Part shown: positions 49,353-60,815 of the stretch, piece by piece
How the letters are laid out: each line of letters starts with the position of its first letter
Numbering within the stretch: position 1 is the stretch's first letter
Assembly: GCF_000372725.1 (NCBI RefSeq)
Contig: NW_005199684.1
Span: 243,110-307,109, forward strand
DNA: 64,000 nt
Source of the DNA: Emiliania huxleyi CCMP1516
Lineage: Eukaryota; Haptophyta; Isochrysidales; Noelaerhabdaceae
Reading direction: 5' to 3'
The notes under the pieces: model-generated
Seen by the model: only the letters and a program-made list of their open reading frames with translations
What the model was told of the DNA's origin: nothing
Database searches by the model: none
Translations under genes and position numbers: made by a program

Positions 49353-49860
49353 GCAGCGCGCCCGCCCCAGGCTCGGCGGTGCGCGCGTGTTAGCGAGAAA
49401 GTTGCGGGTAGAGCCGTTCCCGACTTGTCGAATGCGAGGCCTCTGCGACGAGTGCCAGTCGTGCTGCGGAGCCACGCCCTTCGAGCCGCGTCCCGTCGGC
49501 ACTGTCCCCGAGTGGTCCCGCCTTGGCGGCACACACTCTCGACCAGGACAGTCCTGCTGACGGGAACGTGTCGCGCGCATAGTGCCTCTTTGGTACCACG
49601 TACTGAAAAAGCGCGTAATTCTTTTTCTGCCTGCACACGTGGGGTCGAGTCTAGCGTTCCTCAAGATGACGCACTACTCAACTCAACCCTACGCCCGCAT
49701 CGATGTGGGAGGCAAGGCCACCCGTCGATGCGACCTGCTACCAAGCGGTGGGGCAGGAGTTGGAGGGGCCCCTTGCAGAGCTAACACCCACACCGGCTCT
49801 CTCTGTCACTCGCCCGGCAGCCTCGTCGCCGTGCCGTGCGCTGTGCCGAGGTTGGCGAGG

Positions 49861-49897
49861 CTCTGACATTGGAGCGGATTTGCTCCAATGGACAGAG
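49861..49897 (+). promoter_or_regulatory. hairpin enclosing the RPA190 start codon
   Basis: CATTGGAGC pairs with GCTCCAATG over a 6-base loop, and the ATG of the polymerase subunit is inside the 3' arm. CTCTG/CAGAG extends the stem after a short internal mismatch. It could affect initiation; this is only a structural observation. Confidence 0.5.
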
Positions 49898-52800
49898 AGT
49901 CGGCCTGGTCGACGCTTTCGGGCGTCGGCCCGCTGCTGCACGAGGCATGCGGCATCAAGTTCTCCTTCTACACCAAGCGTGAAGTGGAGCGCTTGTCAGT
50001 GTGCAAAGTGACCTCGTCGCGACAGCGCGACGTGATGAACCGACCGCTGGCCAACGGGCTGTACGACGCACGCATGGGTCCGACCGACAACTGGGACACC
50101 TGTGTCACCTGCGGCCTCGAGTACGGCCTCTGTCCAGGCCACTTTGGGCACATCGATCTGCCGCTGCCGACCTACACGCACCTGCTCTTCCCGCTCCTCC
50201 ACCAGCTCCTGCGATGCGCGTGCTCGGCGTGCCACCACTTCCGTGCACCGCGTGCTCGTCTCGAGCCGTACGCCGCCGCGCTGCGCCTCCTCGATGCCGG
50301 CCTCCTCACCGATGCTGCCGCGGTGGCGCCATCCGTCGGTCTTGGTCCGGCGGCGCGGCGGCCCCGACCGCTGCCGTGCCCCGTGTGCAGGTGCTCGAAT
50401 CCGCCGCCGTGGTCAGCGGCAACTCCAAGCTGGGCAACAACCAGCAGCGGGCGGCTGGCGAGGCGCGCCTCGCCTCGCGAACGGCGAGAGGCTCTTGCCC
50501 CGCGTGCGTGCCTCCGACTCTGCGCCTCTCGCGCCTCTCAGGTGGCGGAGGAGTCGGAGGGCGCGTGGATGAGCGGCGTCTCGGCGGCAGGGTGCGCGCT
50601 GCTGCGTCGCCCCGCCGCCGCCGGCTCGGCAGGCGTCGCCGGAGGCTGCGCCTCGTCGCCGCACCTCATCGCCCTCCGGAAGCGGATCTTGGCGGGGCTA
50701 GCCCGCGCGTTGCGGCCGGCATGGCAAGCCTAGATGCAAGCCTAGATGCGGGGGTTAGATGCGGGGGTTCGGGATGGCGGTGTTGCAGCGAAGTGGCAGC
50801 GAGGAAGACACATGCACGCTGTAGCGACTGCCTTTGCGGCCCACGCATTCACCCGACGCGCCGAACGCCGTACACGACACCACCGCATGCCCACACACCC
50901 TACTTGGCCCGCGCTCCAGCTGTCGCCGCCGTGGCGCACGCTTCGCCGCCGTGCGAAGTGGGTGGTCTCACCCGCGGGAGCTGGCGGGCGACCTTAGGCG
51001 TCGAACAAGTGCACGCGGTGCGGTCGTGCCTCGGGCAGCCTCAAGGCGCGCGGCGGGCAAGTCTTCTTCCTCCTCGCACCTCTCCTGAGCCTGCTCCGAA
51101 CTTTCCCCAGGTGCACGGTGGCAAGTTCTTCGTCAGCGCGCTGTCGCAGCGCGCCCTCGCGGCAAACGAGCAGCTCGGCTTGGCGCCCTTAGATGTGGAT
51201 GACACGCCCCTGCGCTAGCGCTCGAGGAGACGCGCGCTCAACCGTATCCAATTGCGCTGCTATCGGACTCTCACCGTCGTCGCTGCTCTCTGCTTTCCCG
51301 CGATGCCGTGAAGACTCACTGCACTGTCTTCACACCCCGACGGCCGTGTCTTCACAACGCAGGCTTGGCGCCAGTGAGCAGCTCCCGCCGATCGACGCGG
51401 AACGGGAGCGTGGCGGCGGCCGCCGCCGCCGCGTCGGCGGTGGCCGCCAATCGCACTGAGGGCAGCGACAACGACGACGACGACGAGGAGGAGGACGACG
51501 AGGAGGCGGAGGAGGTGGACGAGGCGGCGGCAGAGGCGATGGAGGTGGACGAGGCGACGGCGGAGCGCGGCACGTCGCAGGTGGGCAAGTCCCTCTTCCT
51601 CAACCCGACGGATGCGCGCGAGCGGATGGCGGCGCTGTGGGAGGCCGAGTCGCAGCTGCTCGGCCAGCTCTACCCATCGCTCGACGCCGACTCCTTCTTT
51701 CAGGAATTTGTCATCGTGCCGCCCAACCGGTTCCGGCCGCCGGCAAAGGTGGGCGACCAGCTGTTCGACCACTCGCAGAACGTCTTCCTCAACAAGGTCC
51801 TCACCGCGATCGAGACGCTGCACCGCATCAAGCAGCAAAAGGCCGACCAGGATGCGGCGGCGGCGGGCGGGCAGACGGCGGGCGGTGGGAACGGGTACGG
51901 CCCGATGACGGACCAGCGAATGATGGATCGGTACCTCTCCGCGTGGGACGAGATGAGCTTGGGTGTGGCGTCGATGGTTGACTCCACCGCTGGCGGCGGC
52001 AAGGCCGACGAGAAGGACGCGCAGGGCGTCAAGCAGATGCTCGAGCGAAAGGCGCGCCGCTCCTGCTCCTGCTCCCGCTCCCTCTCCCGGCTGAGAGGGC
52101 GGGCGACTGGATGGGCGGGCGGTGCCCTTCGCCGACCCTCCTCGGACCACTCGCACTCAGGCGGGCCTCTTCCGCTCCAACATGATGGGCAAGCGCGTCA
52201 ACTTCTGCTGCCGCTCCGTCATCTCGCCCGACGTGAACCTCGGGACGCACGAGATTGGCGCCCGCTGCACCTTGCACTGCCGCCTCACTGGAGCGGCTCC
52301 CCACCTTCCCGGAGCCAAACCCTAGGCGTCCCGCTGCACTTCGCGACCGAGCTCACCTTCCCCGAGCCCGTCACGCCGTGGAACGTGCAGGCGAAGGGGG
52401 CGAAGGGGGGGGGGGGGCGAGGGGGGCGGGGCGGTGGGTGGGTGGTGGTGGCGCACCGGCCGGCCAGCGAGACGGCTGACCCTCGGCGCTTGTGTGTCGT
52501 GCGCAGGTACTGCGCCGCGCGGTCGTCAACGGCCCGCACGAGCACCCGGGCGCGAACTTTGTCCAAGACGCGGACGGCGCGATGATCGATTTGCGCCGCC
52601 GCTCCAGGCCGCAGCGCGTCGCCATCGCCGCCAGGTTGCTCGCCGACGCCGACGGCGGCGGCGGCAGCGTGGCCGGAGGGGAGCTGGGGGGGGCGCAGCT
52701 CCTCTCGCCGTCGCTCGGGGGCGGCCTGGCGGCCATGACGCCAAAGAAGGCGGCCGCCGCCGCGGGCATTCCCGGCATCACGCCGGGCAGCGGCGTCCCG

Positions 52801-55800
52801 CCTTCGGCCGGCCTCGGCCGGTCGCACGTCACGGGCGGCGTCAAGAAGGTCTGGCGGCACCTCGTGAGCGGCGACGCGATGCTCGTCAACCGGCAGCCCA
52901 CGCTGCACAAGCCGGGCATCATGGCGCACTCGGCGCGCGTGCTGCGCAACGAGAAGGTGATCCGGATGCACTATGCCAACTGCAACACGTACAATGCCGA
53001 CTTCGACGGCGACGAGATGAACCTGCACCTCTGCCAGTCCCACCTCGCGCGCGCCGAGGCATACCACATCGCCGCCACCGACCACCAGTACATCGTGCCG
53101 ACCAACGGCCGCCCGCTGCGGGGGCTCATCCAGGACCACGTCGTGATGGGGGTGCTGCTGACCAAGCGCGACACCTTCCTCACCAAGTCGCAGTACATGC
53201 AGCTCCTCTTCCTCGCCGGCGTCGACCTCTCGCGCGGCGGCGGCACCTTCGTCACGATGCCGCCCACGATCCTCAAGCCCGCGCCGCTCTGGACGGGCAA
53301 GCAGGTCATCTCGACGCTGCTCCGCCACCTCGGCGCGGGCGCGCTCAACTGCGCCTTCAAGGCGAAGACGGCGGGCGACACCTGGGCGCGCCCGAGCTGC
53401 GCCGGCTACGCCGGCACGGGCGAGCCGGAGGAGAACGCCGTGCAGATCCTGGACGGCGAGCTTCTCACCGGCGTGCTCGACAAGGCCGCCTTCGGCGCGA
53501 CCGAGTTCGGGCTGGTGCACTCGGTGCGCCAGCTCCTCTCCGGCGAGATCACCCGAGATGTCCCGAGATGAGCCGGGATTGCGGCGAGCGTAGGTGCACG
53601 AGCTGCTCGGTGGCGAGCCCGCGGGGCAGCTCCTCTCGCAGCTGGGCCGCCTCCTCACCGGCTATGAGCAGATGCACGGCCACACCTGCGGCATCGGCGA
53701 CGTGATGCTCACGCCCGCGGCGGACGAGCGGCGGCGCCGACTACACGCCACCGCCGACGGGTGCGGCGTCTCGGCCGCCGAGAGCTTCGGCAAGCTGGCG
53801 CCGGGCGCGCTGGCGGCCGCCGCGGCGGCGGGCGCGGGCGGCAGCGGCAGCGGCGGCGGCGTGGCTCGCGCGGCGTTTCGGCAGCTGCTCGCGGAGAAGC
53901 TGACCGAGGCGGACAAGGGCGACGAGGCGGGCGCCGCGCTCGACTCTGCGATGAAGCAGGCGCTGCTTCCGCTGGCGTCGGAGGTTGGCGCCGCTTGCCT
54001 GCCCTCGGGCATGGCGGTGCCCTTCCCGCGCAACCAGTTCGCCATCATGACGCAGACCGGCGCGAAGGGCTCGCAGGTCAACTTCTCGCAGATTGCGGTC
54101 ATGCTCGGGCAGCAGGAGCTCGAGGGGCGGCGCGTACCCATCGGGCCCTCGGGCGCGACTGCGCCGTGCTTCGCCCCGTTCGAGCTCTCCGCGCGCGCCG
54201 GCGGCTACATCACGGACCGCTTCCTCACCGGCGTGCGGCCGCCCGAGTTTTACTTCCACTGCATGGCGGGGCGCGAGGGCCTCGTCGACACGGCCGTCAA
54301 GACGTCGCGCTCGGGCTACCTGCAGCGCTGCCTGATCAAGCACCTCGAGCCGCTGCAGGTCGCTTACGACCACACGGTGCGCAACGTCGTCGACGGCTCC
54401 GTCGTCTCCTTCGTCGCGGGCGAGGACGGCCTCGACCCGACGCGCGTCGCCTTCTTCGGCAACCAGCCCTTCCTCGCGGCGAACGCGCACGCGCTGCGCG
54501 CCAAGTGGACCCCGCGCCACGTGCCGGCGGCCTCAGCCGGCCGCCTCGACGCGGCGGCGGCGCACAAGCGGCACGCGGCGCGCCTCGCCACCCCGCCGGA
54601 GAAGCGGCCGATCCTCCTCGAGCGGGCCTCGCCGGCGGCGTGCCTCGGCAACACCTCGCTCGCCTTTGAGGAGTCGATGGAGGACTTCCTTGCGCGCGCG
54701 GCCAAGGACCCCGCCTCCGCCGTCGCGGCGGGCCGCCCTGCGCCAGCGGCGGACGTGTGGCGCGAGGTGGTGTGGCACAAGTACCTCGACTCGCTCTCTC
54801 CGCCCGGCGAGGCGGTCGGCCTGCTCGCGGCGCAGTCCGTCGGCGAGCCTTCGACGCAGATGACCCTCAACACCTTCCACCTGGCGGGCAGCGGCCTCGC
54901 CCACGTGACGTATGAGTCGGGACTAAGTACTCTGTACTCAATGACTAGGCGGGCACCGGCCTCGCCAACGTAACTCTGGGCATCCCTCGGCTGCGCGAGG
55001 TGATCATGGTTGCGTCGCGCAAGCCGTCCACGCCCCTGATGACCCTCTCGCTCCTCGAGGCGGTTCAGTCTGCCGGCGGCGCCGACGCGGCGGCGCAGGA
55101 GGTGCGGCACCGCCTCGAGCGCGTCACTTTCGCAGAGGTGCTGCAGCGCGTGACCGCCGAGGAGCGGCTGCGGCCCGAGGCGGCCCCCGCGGGCGGCAGC
55201 GCCGCGGAGTACAGCCGGCGCGTGCGCCTCACCCTCCACTTCGACCCGGCCGCGGCCGGCGTGCAGCGCGTGGAGCTGCTGCTGCCGCTGGTCGAGCAGC
55301 TGCTCCCATCGCTCAAGCGGGCGATGGCAAAGCACGCCGCAGCCGCCTCCAAGGGGCGAAAGGCGGTGACGAGTCGCGCCGCGCGGCGGGAAGCTGCGCC
55401 GGCCGCGGCGGGCGGAGGCGATGAAGATGGCGGGGCTGCTGGAGGCGAAGGCGGCGAGGGCGAGCGCCGTGGGCGCAGCGGGGACGACGACGGGGGCGGC
55501 GACGGCGACGGCGGCGGCGGCGGCGACGACGACGACGACGACGCGCGCGCAGCGGCGCGCGCGGCGCGGCGCTCGAGCGCCGACTACGACGACGAGGAGG
55601 ACGGTGGTGAGAGCGGTCGTGCGTCGTCGCCGACGGGCGAGGAGGGCGAGGAGGGCGACGAGGAGGAGGCCGAGGGTGCGGCGGCTGGCAGCGGCGGTGG
55701 TGCATCGGGCGGTCGGTCGGCCGCAGCTGCGGCAGAGGAGGCGTCGGCCGAGAGGGCTTTTGTGACGCGCCTCGACGCGCTCTGCCGACCGGGAGGCTCC

Positions 55801-56585
55801 CTGGTGGGCGCCGGCGTCGCGAGCGACGGGTTGTCGGGATGGATCGACTGCCGGATGCCGGCGCGCACCGCGCGGCTGCAGCTGGTGGATCGGCCGCGGA
55901 AGGAGCCGCTCTGTACGCCCGCTGCCTTCACCGGTCACGCTCCTTGCCTGTAGGTGCCGCTCGTCGAGGAGCTCGCGCCAAAGGTGGTGGTGCGACACAC
56001 CGAGGGCATCACTTCGGCGGTGGTGCTCCCGCCGCCAAAGGGCTCGAAAGCGCCGGTCATCCAGACGGCGGGCGTCAACTTTGGCGCGCTCGCGTCGAGC
56101 CGGGCGATGGCTGCCGTGGTCGACCTGAACAAGGTCCGATCCAACGATATCTACGCCGTGCTCTGCACTTTTGGCGTCGAGGCGGCGCGCGCCACCATCG
56201 TCTCCGAGATCAAGTCGGTCTTCGGCGTGTACGGCATCAAGGTTGACCCTCGCCACCTCGCGCTCATCGGTGACTCGAGCGCGCGCAAGGGGAGGGCGCC
56301 GCCGCGACGCAACACTCACCCCGGCGTGAGCACCCCGCAGGCGACTACATGACGCACGAGGGCGGCTACACGCCGCTCAACCGCTCTGGCATGGAGACGC
56401 ACGTGTCGCCGCTGCTCAAGATGACGTTCGAGACGACGACGCACTTTCTCACCCAGGCCGCCACGCACGGCGACCCCGACCCGCTCACCGCGCCGTCCGC
56501 CGCCATCGTGCTGGGCAAGCCCGTCTCGTGCGGCACGGGCGCCTTTGGGCTGCGAGCCAATCTGGCCGCGTCGTGCCGGCAATGA
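49888..56585 (+). CDS. POLR1A: DNA-directed RNA polymerase I largest subunit
   Basis: Thirteen exons close at 1808 codons: 49888-50322, 50391-50462, 50542-50691, 50998-51045, 51111-51177, 51363-52051, 52161-52257, 52326-52390, 52507-53523, 53594-54883, 54949-55884, 55954-56269 and 56341-56585. Landmarks: GLYDARMGPTDNW, zinc site CxxC...CPGHFGHIDLPLP, a second CTRCGR, acidic insert, FRSNMMGKRVNFCCRSVIS, NRQPTLHKPGIMAH, the magnesium site NADFDGDEMN, GRLLTGYEQMHGHTCGIGD, TLNTFHLAGTGLANVTLGIP, a long acidic loop, and ADYMTHEGGY-type GDYMTHEGGYTPLNRSGM. FHIDLPLP, the pol I-style acidic insert and the C-terminus separate it from pol II and III (no CTD heptads). It transcribes rRNA in the nucleolus. 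Slightly longer than yeast or human. Eight introns need GC donors. Confidence 0.97.
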
Positions 56586-57158
56586 GTTGAGGTGAGAGTC
56601 CATGGTTGAGTCACGATGTGATTGTCAGTGGGTGCGCGTGCGAACTTGGAGCGAGGGAGAGAGACGAGAGCTGTGCTAAAAGTGGTCACACACGCAAGAC
56701 CAAAGAGAACGGGACGGGCGCCACACGAGTCACGACGCGCACCGCGGGCACGATGGCATCAACATGGGGGCTACACATCTCACATGCCCCTGGGCGGTGA
56801 TTATTACTCCGAGAGTCCGACACTGTATATGGCGTACACGCGTACATGGGGGGGGGGGGGGGGGGCGCGGGATTGGGCTTGGGGAGTGTCCCGTGTGCAT
56901 GAATAATATAATGTGGTAAACAAAAGACCGGACGCTCGACAAGATCCTCCACGGACATGCAACAAGAGGGGTGCGTCACGGACAGCTCAACTTCCCCGCT
57001 TAAAGCCGTAGGGACAGCATCGATCTGAGCTTGAGATCGATCTTCTAGATGAACAGGGGAGAGGGGCGGAAGGGGGGCAAAGAGATGCCAATAATGAACA
57101 ACTTCGTGGGCTGCGGTGCCAATAAAAAGATGGATAATGAATTAAAGCTTTCCTTGGC
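56586..57158. other. convergent intergenic region
   Basis: 573 bases between the polymerase I and subtilase stops. It contains a 16-base G run near 56850 and AATAAAAAG near the minus-strand gene end. No gene is recognised. Confidence 0.45.
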
Positions 57159-60002
57159 TCAATCAGTCGTAGAGCTCCAGATGAGGTCACGGTCATGGCC
57201 GCACCCTGTGCCACGAGTGCAGCTGCCTGCAATCTCATCCTGGGTGCAGAGGCGAGCGCCGGCATCGGCACAAATTGCCGTTGCCTCCAAGAACGTCTTG
57301 GAGTGGGCGCACTCGCCCATCTCTGGCCCCTGAGAATCACTCCACACCGAGCAACCCTGATTCCGGCGCCACGAATTGGAGAGCTTCGTCTCGGAGCAAC
57401 AGCGAACCTCATGCAACTCTGTATGCGCTGCAAACTTCGCTGCCTCCGTGCACCGACCGGGCCTGCCGCATTCGATCCAATTCTGCGGTGGAGGCGGCGA
57501 CGGCGACGGCGACGGCGGAGGCGGCGACGGGATTGGGGAAGCGAAGGGTGGCGCCAGGGGGGAGTGGTCGAGGAGATCAGAAATGAGAATGCACTCGACG
57601 CCATTGAAAACTTCGACGGCAAAGTCGCAGACATCGCATGGCAAGAGCCCAGGCGGAGCGACCGGACCCGGCGACGGCGTAGGCGACGGCGGGGGCACTG
57701 GCAACGGCGACGGCGACGGCACCGGCGAGGGCGACGGCACTGGCGACGGCGCTGGCGAGGGAGAGGGAGGGGGAGACGGCGAGGGCGACGCGCCCGAGGC
57801 GTAGGTGCCGGTCACTGTGGCGGCGCCCGTAGCGGCATTGTACCCGCCCAGGACGATGTAGTACTGCGTGTCCGCCTCGGGCACAAAGTCGTCGATGAAG
57901 GAGCTGTAGGCGACGTTGCACGAGCCGGAGTCGCCGTCGCACGCCACCATCTCGAGGCTGTCGCAGGAGCCCTTGAAGACGGAGAGGTCCGTGTCGAAGC
58001 CGCAGGCAGTCAGGTCGAGCGAGACGCCTGGCCGCACGTCGTCGAGCTTGAGCCAGTAGACGGCGCCGCTGCCGGTGAACCACGTGCCCGAGCAGAGCGA
58101 GGGATTGTAGCCGGGCGGGCCGACACCGACCGAGGTGTCGGAGATGTCCAGCGAGAAGGTGTTGGTCGAGGAGTCGCCAAAGGAGTGCGCCAGCTCGCAC
58201 GAGCTGCCCGGGTTCGGCGGCAAGGGCGGCGGCGAGGGCGGCGTCGGTGGCGCAGGGCTTGATGCCTGGAGGCACTCCAATAGAGCCGCGTCGTCGAGGT
58301 CGTTGAACAGCAGCTCATTGACAGTGTTGGAGGGGAGGCCGCTGATGGTGTCTGGAGTGGCAAAGCATAGCAGAGACGTTGTGATCTGGCCCGGGCCAAA
58401 GTTCGGCCGCAGCGCGCGGATCTGCGCCGCAACTCCCGCGACGTGCGGGCACGCCATGCTGGTTCCGGAGATAGTGGTGGTGTCCGAGTCAGAGCCGACC
58501 CACGCCGCCGTGATGCCGGAGCCAGGCGCATGGATGTCGACGCACGTGCCGTGGTTCGAGAAGCCCGACTTGGCGTCGCTGTTGGTTGTCGATCCCACGG
58601 TGACTGCGAGTGGTGTAGAGGCGGGAGAGTAGTCGCACGCATCGGCGTTGGAGTTGCCGGCTGCGACGACACTCAGGACACCCTCGGCAAAGGCGGCATT
58701 GATGGCAGCGTCAAAGCGGTTTGCCCCGCCGCCACCGAGCGACATCGAGATCACCGCTGGCAAGCCGCGATCCTTCGAGTCTGCGACCGCCCACTCGATG
58801 CCCGCGACGATGCCGGCCGTCGATCCGGAGCCGCCGCAGTTCAGCACCTGAACGGTGATGATGGTGGTGCCCTCGGCGACACCGTAGGTTGCACCCCCCG
58901 CGGTCGAGGCGCAGTGCGTGCCGTGGCCGTTGCACTGGGAGGTGGCCTCGGTGATAACGCCCTGGTAAACCCAGCCGCTGTTCGCGTCACCACAGCCCGA
59001 CTCCGAGTTGGTGGGGCAGCCCGCCGACCAGCCAGCCTCAGCGCGGCCGCCAAAGTCCTGGTGGGAGATGCGGACGCCCGTGTCGAGGATGTAGACGAGA
59101 GAGCCAGAACCTGTGACGCCCGAGTCGTCGTACTGGCCATCGGTGCCGGAGCGGCTGTCGATGCGGTCAATGCCCCACGAGAGGGCGTCGGAGATGGAGC
59201 GCGCGCGTTGCATCTCGGAGTCGGGGAGGACGATCATGCAGTTGGCGGTGACGGCCTGGATCTCCTCGTCGGCCAGGAGCTCGCTCAAGGCCGTGCCGCT
59301 CGCGTGGACCGCAATTGCCTCGATGGAGGGCAGCTCGTACATGATCTCTGCGCCAACTGCCTCGGCCTTGGCACGGAGCGCGGAGACGCACCGCTGGCCG
59401 TTCGTGGAGGCGGAGGACGCCTCGACAGAGCTGGACCAGATGAGATCCTTGTCGTGCCCGCAGCCGGTGCCGGCGGCGCAGTCTGTCTCCAGCTCCTCCT
59501 TAGTGCAGAGGCGGGCGCCGGCGGCGGAGCAGATGGCCTCGGCCTGTTCGTAGGTCTTCTCGTGATGGCAGCCGCCGATCCCGGGCCCATCGGACTCGGT
59601 GTAGGGACAAGTGGCACTGTGCCGCGCCCAGCCGTTGATCCTCACGTCGGAGCAGCAGCGCACCTCGTGCTTCGCGGTGGGAGAGGACTCGGTGGTGCTC
59701 TGCAGGTCGCACCGGCCCTTGCGGCCGCACTCGGCGACGTGGTGCACTGGCTCCGCCCTGCGACGCGCGAGTGGGTGTGAGCGTGGGGTGATAGGGACGG
59801 CTTGGCAGCAGGGCAGGGGATGCTCTCACGGGAGCGCGCTCGGCAAAAGCTCGACTAGGACTCCGTCATGGCCATCGCGGCACTCTTGGATGGAATCTTG
59901 GAGGCGCCGGTGGCGGTCGGCGCCGGGGTGGACGGGAATGGCTGCCGCGAGCGAGAGCACGGCGGCGATGGTCGCGAGTGTGGGTGTGGAGCAGCGGGGC
60001 AT
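57159..60002 (-). CDS. secreted proteinase-K-type subtilisin with flanking Cys-rich domains
   Basis: Two exons, complement(59884-60002, 57159-59757), 905 codons. MPRCSTPTLATIAAVLSLAA is the signal peptide. After a GT-AG intron comes a Cys-rich domain (HEVRCCSD, GCHHEKTYEQAEAIC, ARLCTKEELE, GCGHDKDLIWSS), an I9-like propeptide, and the S8 catalytic domain with Asp in YILDTG, His in GHGTHCA, Ser in GTSMACPHVAG and the oxyanion Asn in AAGNSNAD. A beta-sandwich (SCELAHSFGDSS ... YYIVLGGYNAATG) and a PSPSP linker follow. A second copy of the Cys-rich domain (HEVRCCSE, ARLCTQDEIA, GCGHDRDLIWSS) ends the protein. All catalytic residues are present, so it should be an active extracellular or vacuolar protease. 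Confidence 0.95.
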
Positions 60003-60815
60003 GGTCAGAGAGACGTTTCGTTGGGGGCGGACCAGAATAGCGAGCGGCGCGTGATCAAACGTCACCGCATCCACATAACGTTGGGTGCTCGGTTATTTCG
60101 GGAACCGCCCGGAACCACAGCCACCCAAAGCGATCGGCCCGAAATAGACGGACGGCACGTCATGGACACCGACTATTGTCGGAGGCTATTGTCGGAGCAC
60201 GGAGGCCATAATGAGCGACGAGAATCGTTCGTTCGTTCGTTCGTACTTACTTGTTCATACGTGGTGTGTGTAGAGAACATCCAGGCCACTGCCTACCCAC
60301 CCACCCCCTAGGGGACGCACACCCCTCCCTAGCGGCAGTCGCGCCACCTGGCTCCTGGGAATAATATAAAGGGCCCTGCCCGAGTTGTGCGGGGGCCCGT
60401 TCAATTTACATACAAAACAATTTCACTCACAAACAACAACCACTCCGGAGCAATAGTGCAATACCTGGTCACTTCCGTCAAATGCTTGAGCGTCTTTTAG
60501 ACAAATCAAACAACTTGGCACGCACACACGGTGCTTTTGTGGGGCTCAGTATGGTATGGTTTCGGTGTGCCTGGAAGGCGGGGAACTGACTGTGGAATGA
60601 AAAAGAGAAATCACGATAGCGGGGCCCCGTACCGTGCGGAATCGACCCTATCCAGTGCTCAAGTGCTCAAAAAAAGAAAGAAAACAGACAACCCAAGGGA
60701 GGGATGGGAGGACAGCAAGTGCGCAAGAAGCAGTCTCGGGAAAGCAGTTTTTGTCAACGTCCGTAACGGGGCGGGCATCGCGGGGCAGCCCTGACGCTGG
60801 ACCGTGCGCCTTTTC
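60003..60815. other. divergent intergenic region with repeat C copy
   Basis: Between the subtilase (-) and DNAAF4-like (+) starts. It holds a GTTC microrepeat at 60225-60245, an ATAATATAAAGGGC segment at 60360, and a partial repeat C (60660-60712). Both promoters should lie here. Confidence 0.5.
60660..60712 (+). repeat. dispersed repeat C, distant copy
   Basis: AAAAAAAGAAAGAAAACAGA followed by ACCCAAGGGAGGGATGGGAG matches the copies at 37299-38333. Confidence 0.85.

Larger units (their letters stand above)
46215..49887. other. 3.7-kb repeat-rich region without a clear gene
   Basis: It contains repeat B (46605), a 43-bp palindrome (47987), inverted repeats at 48149/48750, repeat D (48836) and a hairpin at 49311. 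GC-rich frames near 46930-47400 have no family motif. A short leader-like frame at 47612 is not convincing. Codon character is unlike the neighbouring genes, and nothing here is called as a gene. Confidence 0.45.

Noticed and set aside
52285..53658. 457-codon minus-strand frame
   Set aside because: Antisense shadow of the NADFDGDEMN-containing exon of the polymerase I subunit.
54364..56319. 651-codon open frame on the minus strand
   Set aside because: It is antisense to polymerase I exons whose conserved motifs and splice sites are clear. GC-rich codon use keeps the opposite strand open.
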